Shown here piece by piece: positions 1-5,149 of a stretch of 5,149 bases of DNA. Where the stretch lies: contig JAIRUB010000242.1 of the NCBI GenBank assembly GCA_031254635.1, positions 1 to 5,149 of the forward strand. Direction: 5' to 3'. How positions within the stretch are numbered: position 1 is the first letter of the stretch; every line of letters begins with the position of its first letter. Position numbers and translations under genes: made by a program. Under the pieces are notes generated by a model, which saw only the letters and a list, made by a program, of their open reading frames with translations, made no database searches and was not told where the DNA came from. Source of the stretch: Prevotellaceae bacterium (GTDB lineage Bacteria; Bacteroidota; Bacteroidia; Bacteroidales; UBA932).

Positions 1-1
1 C

Positions 2-457
2 AATGGCGATATTGCCGAATTGGTGAGCATACGCCGACACGAAGAGCGCTACGGGTTGCACTTTGCGAGGGCCGAACTGCGCTTTCCCGACTACGACGAT
101 GTGGAAATAACTGCTAAAATCATGCTCGACACCCTGCATTTGGAAACTCCTTCCTTAGATGCCGAGCGGCAAAAAGCGCTGTACGAAGGAGTGTTGGCCG
201 ACAATGCCCATATCAAGAGGAAGCCCGCCCGTAATCAGGCTGTGCGCGAAGATCCTTATTACAATGCGCTGCAAATCCGCTATGCCAATGCTGTTACCTG
301 CCATAAAGCACAAGGGGGACAATGGAAAGCCATTTTTTTGGACTACCCGTTTTGGCCTGGTATGCCGCTAACCCTCGCAGATTTACGTTGGCTCTACACT
401 GCTTTCACCCGCGCCACTGAGCAGTTGTATTTGGTAAATTTTCCGGGAAGTGAGTAA
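2..457 (+). CDS. RecD/UvrD-type SF1 DNA helicase, C-terminal part (partial at left edge)
   Basis: This is the C-terminal 151 codons of an ATP-dependent superfamily 1 DNA helicase; the frame is open to the left edge, so the true start lies outside the window and the internal TTG at 20 is not a start. The visible part begins NGDIAEL, a typical turn in the RecD-like 2B/SH3 insert. It ends with the UvrD_C_2 helicase block: motif V is seen as VTCHKAQGGQW (about residues 98-108) and motif VI as LYTAFTRATEQLYLVN (about 131-146), whose arginine normally contacts ATP. The HKAQG(G/S) form is typical of RecD/RecD2-like proteins that Bacteroidota genomes encode as stand-alone AAA ATPases with an N-terminal P-loop, absent here. 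The role is presumably DNA unwinding in repair or recombination. No clear terminator follows; a transposase remnant starts 11 nt after the stop on the opposite strand. The family assignment is firm, the exact subfamily less so. Confidence 0.9.
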   Translation, partial: NGDIAELVSIRRHEERYGLHFARAELRFPDYDDVEITAKIMLDTLHLETPSLDAERQKALYEGVLADNAHIKRKPARNQAVREDPYYNALQIRYANAVTCHKAQGGQWKAIFLDYPFWPGMPLTLADLRWLYTAFTRATEQLYLVNFPGSE

Positions 458-468
458 GTAGTCGTTCC

Positions 469-715
469 TTAACAAGCCGATTTCAGGCGGCGATTATGGT
501 TGCGTAATTTGTTCTTTAGATTAGAAAATTGACCGTCTAAAGCATTTGTAGTATTTGGTATCATCAACTCTTTATACTCATCAAAAACAAACAAATATGG
601 CAAATGTCTTTTCAAACTCAAATACGCACTGCGCAAATGTTTATGCGTGTACTATTTGTATTTGGTGAAACTGGCACATTTGTATCGGAATATTAGCAAA
701 AAGTCGGTATAATGG
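469..715 (-). pseudogene. Transposase remnant (IS256-like Zn-binding variant type) with internal deletion
   Basis: Two conserved transposase blocks sit side by side in different minus-strand frames. The upstream block (about 650-703, perhaps from 715) reads LFANIPIQMCQFHQIQIV; the C-Q-F-H-Q motif is characteristic of the central region of IS256-like variant Zn-binding transposases. The downstream block (469-651) reads YTHKHLRSAYLSLKRHLPYL, followed by a PNTTNALDG motif and SNLKNKLRNHN near the C-terminus, which is the conserved C-terminal region of the same family. Full-length members usually carry something like 80 residues between the blocks. Here they overlap by two bases at 650-651 with a frame change, so the middle has been deleted. 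A TAG at 652-654 also closes the downstream frame. The usual C-terminal tail after RNHN is replaced by a short RRLKSAC, and no N-terminal part is visible. The gene cannot make a working enzyme. The family name is from memory of motifs and is less certain than the fact that this is a decayed transposase. Confidence 0.72.
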
Positions 716-752
716 TCAAAAACAAGGTTTTATCACCACTTTTGACTATTAA

Positions 753-953
753 GCCGAATTATCCTTCCCAAAAAGAGAAGATTTCAGAGATGAAAGCGCC
801 GACAAGGGCTGTGATATTTTTGACGAATGCTTTTCCTTTCCCAATAAATGTTTTGCAGATGTACTAAAAGGATACGGAAAAGAAAATTGGGACTATCCGG
901 ACCCTCGATGTATAAAGGCTCCTAAATTTATACATGACCTGTTTCACGAATAA
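753..953 (+). pseudogene. Unrecognised open tail without a start codon (probable gene fragment)
   Basis: An open frame of 66 codons runs from just after an in-frame TAA at 750-752 to a TAA at 951-953. It contains no ATG, GTG or TTG, so it cannot be an ordinary complete gene. The composition is that of a real soluble protein: it is mixed and charged, with three cysteines in a DIFDECFSFPNKCF stretch (about residues 19-34), a KENWDYPDPRC segment and a C-terminal FIHDLFHE. I do not recognise the family. A second frame, from an ATG at 712, is open to a stop at 865-867, and joining its first part (MVKNKVLSPLLTIKPN) to this tail by one frameshift near 755-770 would give a product of about 80 residues. 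That is speculative, because the upstream part overlaps the end of the transposase remnant on the other strand. The best reading is the 3' remnant of a gene cut by the same rearrangements. Confidence 0.4.
908..935. repeat. Perfect 9-bp inverted repeat with 10-nt loop
   Basis: ATGTATAAA at 908-916 is exactly repeated in inverse at 927-935 (TTTATACAT). It lies inside the unrecognised open tail and starts 41 nt beyond the stop of the glycosyltransferase on the minus strand. It could therefore be a weak transcription end for that gene, but the stem is almost all A/T and no T-run follows it in the minus direction. A chance AT-rich dyad or a protein-binding site are equally possible. Confidence 0.4.
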
Positions 954-975
954 TTGGCTTGTTCTAATGTTTCTT

Positions 976-2238
976 TTATAAGAGTTTACGATAAACTTCC
1001 AACAAATTTTCCGATGTTATTGCATCATTATACCTTTCCTGCGATAATTGTAAAGCATTTTTTTTGCATTTTTCATATAAAATATTGTCGATCAGCATTT
1101 TTCTCAACGCTTCCGCCAACTGCTCACTGTCATTGGGCGAGTATAACAAGCCTGCATTTTCTGCGATTTCGCTGAAAGAGCCTGCATTCGGTACAACGGC
1201 GGGTCTTCCGGCGGCAAAGGCTTCGCATAAATACAGCCCAAATGCCTCATTAAAGCGAATAGGGGCGCAAATAATGGAAATATCCTTGTAAAAATTGGTG
1301 TGTTCGTCCAAATTGTAATTGTTCCACCAAATAACATCGTGGGAATAGGGCTTTAAAATATTTCTGATACGATTGACAAATAGCTTATTTTCACGAGTAT
1401 AACCACCTCCGATTTTTAATTTCAAATTAGGAATCGCATTCTCTTTTTTCAATCTCACAAATGCTTGCACCAAAATATCTAATCCATTTTCATAATTCAT
1501 TCGATAATAAAATCCTATAGTGGGCTCTTTCGGATAATATAGGGACTTGTACTTTTCAATATTTACTCCGGGATAAACTATGTCTATTTCACCGATTTCA
1601 GGAACTCTATTTAAGGCAGCCGACTTATAAAATTCACTCGATGTAATAAAACTGTCAACATATTTTGAATTTTTTCCGATTGATTCCCAAGCTTCGCGGG
1701 CATATTGGCCTTCGAGGCTGTTTAACCATATTTCTTCGTCCTGCAACGAACAAACAACAGGAATATTGATGTGGCTTTTTATCGCTTTTGCAATTCCAAT
1801 CAGCATTGAAGTTGACAGTTGAATAACATCAGGACAGTCGTGGGCTACAATCCAATCCATTATTTTTTCAGTTTGCTTGGTAAAATTTTTATCCTCGCCT
1901 TTTATCATAGAAAGGGTTATTCGCTCCATTCCTTTAGCAGATGTTATTCCTGAACGAGAAGAGGCCATACGTAAAAATGATGGAGAATCAAGGATTTTTT
2001 CAAAAAGGTGCGGCATCTTGCCTTTTTCAAAATATTTTTGCGCAACATAATAAGATGTCGCAGGAAAAAATAGCGGCGTATCGACACGAAACGATTGAGC
2101 GGTTAAGGGAAGATACAGAGGCATAATCACCACCTCCTGTCCCGCATTGCGCAAGGCTTGTGCATACAGATTGTCGCGAAAGCAGTTGCTGCAATAAAAC
2201 GTGTCGCCTGAGCCGGGGATGATTAGGAGGATTTTCAT
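976..2238 (-). CDS. Glycosyltransferase, group 1 / GT4-like, GT-B fold
   Basis: A complete 420-residue cytoplasmic glycosyltransferase expected to move a sugar from a nucleotide-sugar donor to an unknown acceptor. It starts MKILLIIPGSGDTFYCSNCF: a first Rossmann strand and glycine turn (residues 3-11) followed directly by a C16-x-x-C19 pair. The C-terminal donor-binding domain begins near residue 240 and carries the group 1 signature E331-x7-E339 (NEAFGLYLCEAFAAGRP), then the PNAGSFSEI loop. The phosphate-binding segment reads YYRMNYENGLDIL (244-256): R246 is present, but the lysine usual in the 'KG' turn is an asparagine (N251). No signal peptide or membrane segment is seen. The ATG at 2236-2238 gives the right N-terminus for a GT-B strand. 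It begins 9 nt after the stop of the ATPase, which suggests co-transcription; no clear Shine-Dalgarno is present. The substrate cannot be told from sequence, and no other sugar genes lie in the window. Confidence 0.87.
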   Translation of the reverse strand: MKILLIIPGSGDTFYCSNCFRDNLYAQALRNAGQEVVIMPLYLPLTAQSFRVDTPLFFPATSYYVAQKYFEKGKMPHLFEKILDSPSFLRMASSRSGITSAKGMERITLSMIKGEDKNFTKQTEKIMDWIVAHDCPDVIQLSTSMLIGIAKAIKSHINIPVVCSLQDEEIWLNSLEGQYAREAWESIGKNSKYVDSFITSSEFYKSAALNRVPEIGEIDIVYPGVNIEKYKSLYYPKEPTIGFYYRMNYENGLDILVQAFVRLKKENAIPNLKLKIGGGYTRENKLFVNRIRNILKPYSHDVIWWNNYNLDEHTNFYKDISIICAPIRFNEAFGLYLCEAFAAGRPAVVPNAGSFSEIAENAGLLYSPNDSEQLAEALRKMLIDNILYEKCKKNALQLSQERYNDAITSENLLEVYRKLL

Positions 2239-2247
2239 AACATTTTG

Positions 2248-3579
2248 TTATTTTCCAATTTTTGAAGCAGCATATATCGGATAGATTTTTATATTTTGAA
2301 ACATCCCAAAGTTTTCCATTGAACAACGGATACCGTATGAATATTTTTTTTCAGAAAGAAATTGCGCCATACTCCGCATCGAACCTTTTGTTCCCGACTT
2401 CACTTCTACAGGAACAATATCCGTATTGCATTGTACCACGTAGTCAACTTCAGCAGAACTACCCTGTTTCTCGCGTTGCCAATAATAAAGTTGAGTGGGA
2501 TTGGTGCTTGGCGCTGATTTCAACAATTCCAAACCAACAAATAATTCAGCTAAAGTACCTTTATTTACTTGTTGCAAACTTTCGAAAGAAAGCAGTTGCC
2601 CCAAATCTAATCGTAAAAACCGTTGGTATATTCCTGTATCCAAGGGTAGGTATTTACGGTGTTTCGTGTTCATTTCAGCAGCTAAGGGCAGTCCATTTGA
2701 CGAACTGTGCGTTACAGAATAAATAATTCCTGCAAGTTCCAACAGTTCAACGCTTTCCTTTATTTGTAACCGATTAGCACGTTGCGATGCATGAGCATAG
2801 GTAAATTTGCCTCCGGTTTGGTTTATCACAGATGCAAATATCTCGCGCAGACGCGATGAAGGTACACGTTCTTTGTATTTCGAAAAATCATTGTAAAGTG
2901 GTAACATCAAATCATCCAACACTTGTTGACATTCAAGTAAGGATCCGCCATGGGCATGAGTCGCCACTACTTCTGGCATACCGCCAATAAGCACGAAGCG
3001 CGACAATTGTTGCAAACATTTATGATGTATTGTATCTGAAAATGGTTTTTCGGGCGAAGCTTTTTGTAAAGCATCAGCCAACATATTTAAACCGATTGCC
3101 CGTAAATATTCATCGAAAGAAAAAGGATATAAAAACAAAGAGCGGATACGTCCTACGCCAAACGAGGGAAGTTCCTGCAAAGCAAACTCCAATAGTGAAC
3201 CGGCTGCGATAACATGTAACTCGGGATATTCTTCATAAAAATAACGTAGCGAAGAAGTAGCCGGAAGGCAGGCTTGAATTTCATCCAAAAACAACAAGGT
3301 ATGGCCCGCTACAATCGGCATTCCGTAAATTAGAGATAGTTCATTACATATCCGTTTTGGGTCTGCTCCTCTCTCAAATACCGCTTTAACATTGTGTTTT
3401 AGGTCGTCTCTTTCAAAATTTACTTCTACAAAAGAATCGAATTGTTTGCTCAATTCCCTTACGGTTGAAGATTTTCCTACTTGTCGTGCCCCTCGTAGTA
3501 ATAAGGGTTTTCGATTTTCGACATCTTTCCATTGCAACAAGTCGATATCAACCTTTCGTTTTAAATATTCGCCTGTCAT
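2248..3579 (-). CDS. P-loop ATPase of the AAA_14 / DUF4143 family
   Basis: A complete 443-residue ATPase of a family greatly expanded in Bacteroidota and archaea, whose cellular role is poorly defined. The N-terminal AAA_14 domain has a Walker A G30-ARQVGK-S37, a Walker B with the acidic pair in LLFLDEIQ (D99, E100), a sensor-like HVIAAGSLLEF (122-132) and a GVGR arginine patch (141-144) followed by the family motif YPFSFDEYL (151-159). The second half is DUF4143, a helical/winged region (about 200-340) ending in a fold related to PD-(D/E)XK nucleases: E345 in the AELFVGLEL helix, D379 in AEVDYV, and E392-V-K394 in PVEVKSG. The spacing of these residues keeps a nuclease-like active site plausible; activity is not established for the family. 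The length is normal and the frame intact. The ATG at 3577-3579 lies about 25-30 nt below a Bacteroidota-type promoter. The glycosyltransferase follows 9 nt after the stop. Confidence 0.92.
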   Translation of the reverse strand: MTGEYLKRKVDIDLLQWKDVENRKPLLLRGARQVGKSSTVRELSKQFDSFVEVNFERDDLKHNVKAVFERGADPKRICNELSLIYGMPIVAGHTLLFLDEIQACLPATSSLRYFYEEYPELHVIAAGSLLEFALQELPSFGVGRIRSLFLYPFSFDEYLRAIGLNMLADALQKASPEKPFSDTIHHKCLQQLSRFVLIGGMPEVVATHAHGGSLLECQQVLDDLMLPLYNDFSKYKERVPSSRLREIFASVINQTGGKFTYAHASQRANRLQIKESVELLELAGIIYSVTHSSSNGLPLAAEMNTKHRKYLPLDTGIYQRFLRLDLGQLLSFESLQQVNKGTLAELFVGLELLKSAPSTNPTQLYYWQREKQGSSAEVDYVVQCNTDIVPVEVKSGTKGSMRSMAQFLSEKKYSYGIRCSMENFGMFQNIKIYPIYAASKIGK

Positions 3580-3609
3580 AAAATCAATTTTTATTTATTA
3601 TTCATGGTG

Positions 3610-3642
3610 CAAAGATAATAGTTATTTTCTTTATGACAGCAA
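3610..3642 (-). promoter_or_regulatory. Probable Bacteroidota-type promoter for the ATPase gene
   Basis: On the minus strand TATCTTTG (3610-3617) matches the -7 consensus TAnnTTTG. A TTG (3640-3642) lies 22 bp upstream in the -33 position, slightly longer than the usual spacing and missing the first T. The implied transcript would start near 3603 and leave a leader of about 25 nt before the ATG at 3579. Confidence 0.55.
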
Positions 3643-3720
3643 TAATAGTATTTTTTTTTGTTTTTAATACTCAATAAAAAATAAAATTTAATATTTTAAT
3701 ACCAATAATAGTTCTATTTT
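3615..3720. repeat. Three imperfect direct repeats in AT-rich spacer
   Basis: The unit ATAATAGT followed by ATTTT occurs at 3615-3628, 3642-3655 and 3705-3720, with 0-2 bases inserted between the halves. The first copy overlaps the -7 box of the ATPase promoter and the second lies just upstream of its -33 position. They could be operator half-sites, but in sequence this rich in A/T chance is a serious alternative. The rest of the 205-bp spacer (3580-3784) holds no gene that I can support. Confidence 0.35.
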
Positions 3721-3728
3721 ATGGGTAT
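3699..3728 (-). terminator. Weak candidate terminator downstream of the CorA gene
   Basis: On the minus strand ATACC and GGTAT can pair around an inner 4-bp AATA/TATT stem with an internal mismatch, 57 nt after the CorA stop, and T-rich sequence follows. The stem has only two G-C pairs, so termination here is a guess. Confidence 0.22.
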
Positions 3729-3784
3729 TTTTGCATTATATTATTGTTTATCAAATATTTAAATAATTATTTTCTAACCCCATT

Positions 3785-4714
3785 CTACATCCATCGTCTT
3801 TTTCTGAAGAAATAAACACCCACAGCCGATAAAAATATGGATGCCATGATGACAATAAAAAATTCCGGAGTCCAAATTTCCGAGGTTTTTTCCAAGTTCA
3901 TCCCAAAATAACTCGCAACAAGCGTTGGGAACATCAAAACAATTGAAAACGAGGTAAGGCGTTTCATAATCACGTTCACATTGTTCGAAATTACAGCGGC
4001 AAAGGCATCCATCATGCCCGACAAAATATCGCTGTAAATGTTTGCTGTGATACGCGCTTGTTGCACTTCGATTTCCACATCTTCGAGCAAATCTTCGTCG
4101 AAAGGTTTTTGTGTTCTTGGAAGTATTCCCTTGAATTTTTGCAGCAGCAATTCGTTGCCGCGCAAGGAGGTTATGAAAAGCACCAAAGTCCGTTCGATAC
4201 GCATCATTTCGAGCAACTCTTCGTTGCGAATAGATTTTTGCAATTGATTTTCCGCATCTTTAATTTCAGCATTGAGGCGTTTCAGGTATTTCATAAACCA
4301 CACCGACGACGAAAGTAAGAAGTGAAGTATCAAGTCATTGGCATTTTTTCGCTGAAACGATTTTCTACGGGAAAAATGGATAAGGTCGTCAAGCATTTCC
4401 ACATCGTGATGACAAATGGTGATGAATTTTTCGCCCGATGTTAAAATACCCATGGGCACGGTTCCGAAAAATTCACCTTCTTCCTTAAGTTTATAGGGAA
4501 CACGGATGATAATCATTCGCCAATCCTCTTCGTTCTCGATACGCGGACGCTCTTCTGGGTCTTCAATGTCGTTAAGAAAAGAAGATGGCACGCCAAATTC
4601 ATTTTCTAAAATTGTTAAATCCCTACGGGAAGGGGTAACAACATTCACCCACACATCGTCGGAGTATTCTTTGGTTTCCTGAAACCCATTTTTGCTGATT
4701 AAATACTTGATCAT
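3785..4714 (-). CDS. corA: CorA-type magnesium/divalent cation transport protein
   Basis: A complete 309-residue member of the CorA/2-TM-GxN channel family, which works as an inner-membrane homopentamer letting in Mg2+ (in some members Co2+ or Ni2+). The N-terminal two thirds is the cytoplasmic funnel: an alpha/beta part (about 1-120) with the conserved DPEERPRIE (52-60), then long charged helices (about 125-250). The pore follows: TM1 (about 253-270), the signature G271-M-N273 in SYFGMNLE, a short periplasmic loop (NLEKTSEIWTPEF), TM2 (about 284-303) and a basic cytoplasmic tail RKRRWM. The tyrosine usual before GMN is phenylalanine here. The length is close to that of enteric CorA (about 316). 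The ATG at 4712-4714 gives a normal N-terminus; no Shine-Dalgarno is visible. It is a single-gene unit, with the next minus-strand gene 205 nt away under its own promoter. Substrate preference cannot be fixed from sequence. Confidence 0.95.
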   Translation of the reverse strand: MIKYLISKNGFQETKEYSDDVWVNVVTPSRRDLTILENEFGVPSSFLNDIEDPEERPRIENEEDWRMIIIRVPYKLKEEGEFFGTVPMGILTSGEKFITICHHDVEMLDDLIHFSRRKSFQRKNANDLILHFLLSSSVWFMKYLKRLNAEIKDAENQLQKSIRNEELLEMMRIERTLVLFITSLRGNELLLQKFKGILPRTQKPFDEDLLEDVEIEVQQARITANIYSDILSGMMDAFAAVISNNVNVIMKRLTSFSIVLMFPTLVASYFGMNLEKTSEIWTPEFFIVIMASIFLSAVGVYFFRKRRWM

Positions 4715-4845
4715 CGCGAAAAATTTTTAAAGATTTATGAGAGGCGATGATCGTCGAACAATAGACTAACCTCGCCTGTTAAAGCAGTTTTTTGAACACC
4801 TATAACTCGGTCCGTCGTCCATAATTTGATTAATTTTTGTTTTGC
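4715..4845 (-). promoter_or_regulatory. Long untranslated leader of corA with a possible hairpin
   Basis: If transcription starts from the 4851-4881 promoter, corA carries a leader of about 130 nt. Within it AGGCGA (4742-4747) and TCGCCT (4772-4777) can form a 6-bp GC-rich stem with a 24-nt loop, the only clearly GC-rich dyad nearby. The leader is too short and too unlike the known Mg2+ M-box to call a riboswitch. A very short ATG frame in it (19 codons from 4822, downward) looks like chance. Confidence 0.3.
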
Positions 4846-4850
4846 AGGTG

Positions 4851-4881
4851 CAAAGGTAATATTTTTATTCAATATACCAAA
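4851..4881 (-). promoter_or_regulatory. Bacteroidota-type promoter for corA
   Basis: The minus strand shows TTTG (4878-4881), exactly 19 bp, then TACCTTTG (4851-4858). This is a full match to the Bacteroidota sigma-ABfr consensus (TTTG, about 19 bp, TAnnTTTG). The -33 box overlaps the last codons of the dead Fic gene and the -7 box lies just past its stop. No other good match lies nearer to the corA start. Confidence 0.7.
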
Positions 4882-5034
4882 ACGTAATTAGTACTTCGCC
4901 CTCCTGCTTTACCTTGACTCAAAATGCCTTTTTCAATTAAGTCTTTAATGTCGCGCAAGGCAGTATCCCCAAAGTCGGTCTTCACTTAAATCTTGTGTGT
5001 AATTTTGTGTGGCATCAAGCATCACTTCAACATA
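4869..5034 (-). pseudogene. Fic-family protein remnant with the catalytic core deleted
   Basis: Two pieces of a Fic (DUF4172-type) protein lie next to each other in different minus-strand frames. The upstream piece reads VEVMLDATQNYTQDLSEDRL (about 4972-5031), the segment that in this family comes a little before the Fic fold. The downstream piece (4869 to about 4970) reads DTALRDIKDLIEKGILSQG and then AGGRSTNYVLVY with a TGA stop, the C-terminal winged helix. The whole catalytic region between them is gone, including the expected HPFxxGNGR motif, and the join near 4960-4976 changes frame. The N-terminal DUF4172 part is also missing; beyond 5034 the sequence belongs to a transposase on the other strand. 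No AMP transfer could remain. The assignment rests on motif recall of both ends, which agree with one another. Confidence 0.72.
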
Positions 5035-5037
5035 GAT

Positions 5038-5149
5038 ATGGCTGAATATTTGAAATTGAAAGAATTGGAAATAGGGATTTATTATACGGCTGAGATGGAC
5101 GAATTTTGCTCTTTTGTGGAAAACAAGCATAATCAAAGATGGACGTGGT
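5038..5149 (+). CDS. IS1-type transposase, fragment (5'-truncated, cut by window edge)
   Basis: The frame from the ATG at 5038 runs to the right edge (37 codons). AEMDEFCSFVENKHNQRWTW (about residues 18-37) closely follows the catalytic start of IS1 InsB, which in the enteric element reads AEMDEQWGYVGAKSRQRW. The first DDE aspartate would be D21 (codon 5098-5100). The tryptophan normal two places after the glutamate is cysteine here (TGC for TGG), which hints at decay. The zinc-finger/helix-turn-helix InsA part expected upstream is absent: the frame is open only back to 4990, in sequence that encodes Fic on the other strand. The left end of the element has therefore been lost, or the ATG is the start of a separate InsB-like ORF. 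No terminal inverted repeat was identified. Confidence 0.65.
   Translation, partial: MAEYLKLKELEIGIYYTAEMDEFCSFVENKHNQRWTW

Noticed and set aside
712..867. A 51-codon plus-strand frame starting with ATG
   Set aside because: Its end overlaps the more protein-like tail frame, and its start overlaps the transposase remnant on the other strand. No ribosome site or family was seen.
954..1337. Short frames on both strands over the glycosyltransferase 3' half
   Set aside because: They are shadows of the glycosyltransferase gene, whose E-x7-E signature lies in this stretch.
2262..2726. A 154-codon plus-strand frame
   Set aside because: It is wholly antisense to the DUF4143 ATPase, which has clear motifs; the translated product resembles nothing.
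3726..3733. TATTTTTG on the plus strand, resembling a Bacteroidota -7 box
   Set aside because: No TTTG at the right distance upstream and no plus-strand gene downstream; such matches are expected in AT-rich sequence.
3580..3784. Small gene or CRISPR-like array in the AT-rich spacer
   Set aside because: The repeats are short, irregularly spaced and imperfect, and no frame with a start and protein-like composition is present.
4715..4845. Mg2+ M-box riboswitch ahead of corA
   Set aside because: The leader is too short and lacks the extended stem set of the M-box; only one 6-bp stem is visible.
4945..5136. A 63-codon minus-strand frame with an ATG
   Set aside because: Only its second half is Fic-like; the first half is the antisense of the IS1-like transposase, and the frame ends at the deletion join. 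It is a chance fusion, not a gene.

Overview
The window looks like accessory chromosome of a member of the Bacteroidota, probably Bacteroidales. It is AT-rich. The intact proteins belong to families common in that phylum: an SF1 helicase C-terminus, a DUF4143 ATPase, a group 1 glycosyltransferase with an N-terminal CxxC, and a CorA. Two minus-strand promoters fit the Bacteroidota -33 TTTG / -7 TAnnTTTG type, and the starts have no clear Shine-Dalgarno. No rRNA, tRNA or CRISPR array was seen.

Layout. (1) 1-457, plus strand: the C-terminal 151 codons of a RecD/UvrD-type helicase that begins outside the window. (2) 458-975, no intact gene: a minus-strand remnant of a transposase (about 469-715) in which two separate conserved blocks have been brought together by an internal deletion, then a plus-strand open tail (753-953) that lacks a start codon and that I do not recognise. 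(3) 976-3579, minus strand: a DUF4143 ATPase followed after a 9-nt gap by a glycosyltransferase, probably one transcript from a promoter near 3610-3642. (4) 3580-3784: very AT-rich spacer with that promoter, three imperfect direct repeats and a weak candidate terminator. (5) 3785-4714, minus strand: a complete CorA-type magnesium/divalent cation channel. Its best promoter (4851-4881) lies at the very end of a dead Fic gene and implies a leader of about 130 nt. (6) 4869-5149: a collapsed Fic-family gene (minus) abutting a 5'-truncated IS1-type transposase (plus) that runs off the right edge.

The intact genes do not form an obvious pathway. CorA stands alone. The ATPase and glycosyltransferase are linked by spacing rather than by known function. 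What stands out is the wear on both flanks: a transposase and a Fic gene, each reduced to two conserved ends with the middle removed and the frame broken at the junction, plus a truncated IS1. I did not find convincing evidence for a new biological system. The most useful results are the two remnants, which simple ORF calling hides, and the corA promoter arrangement.
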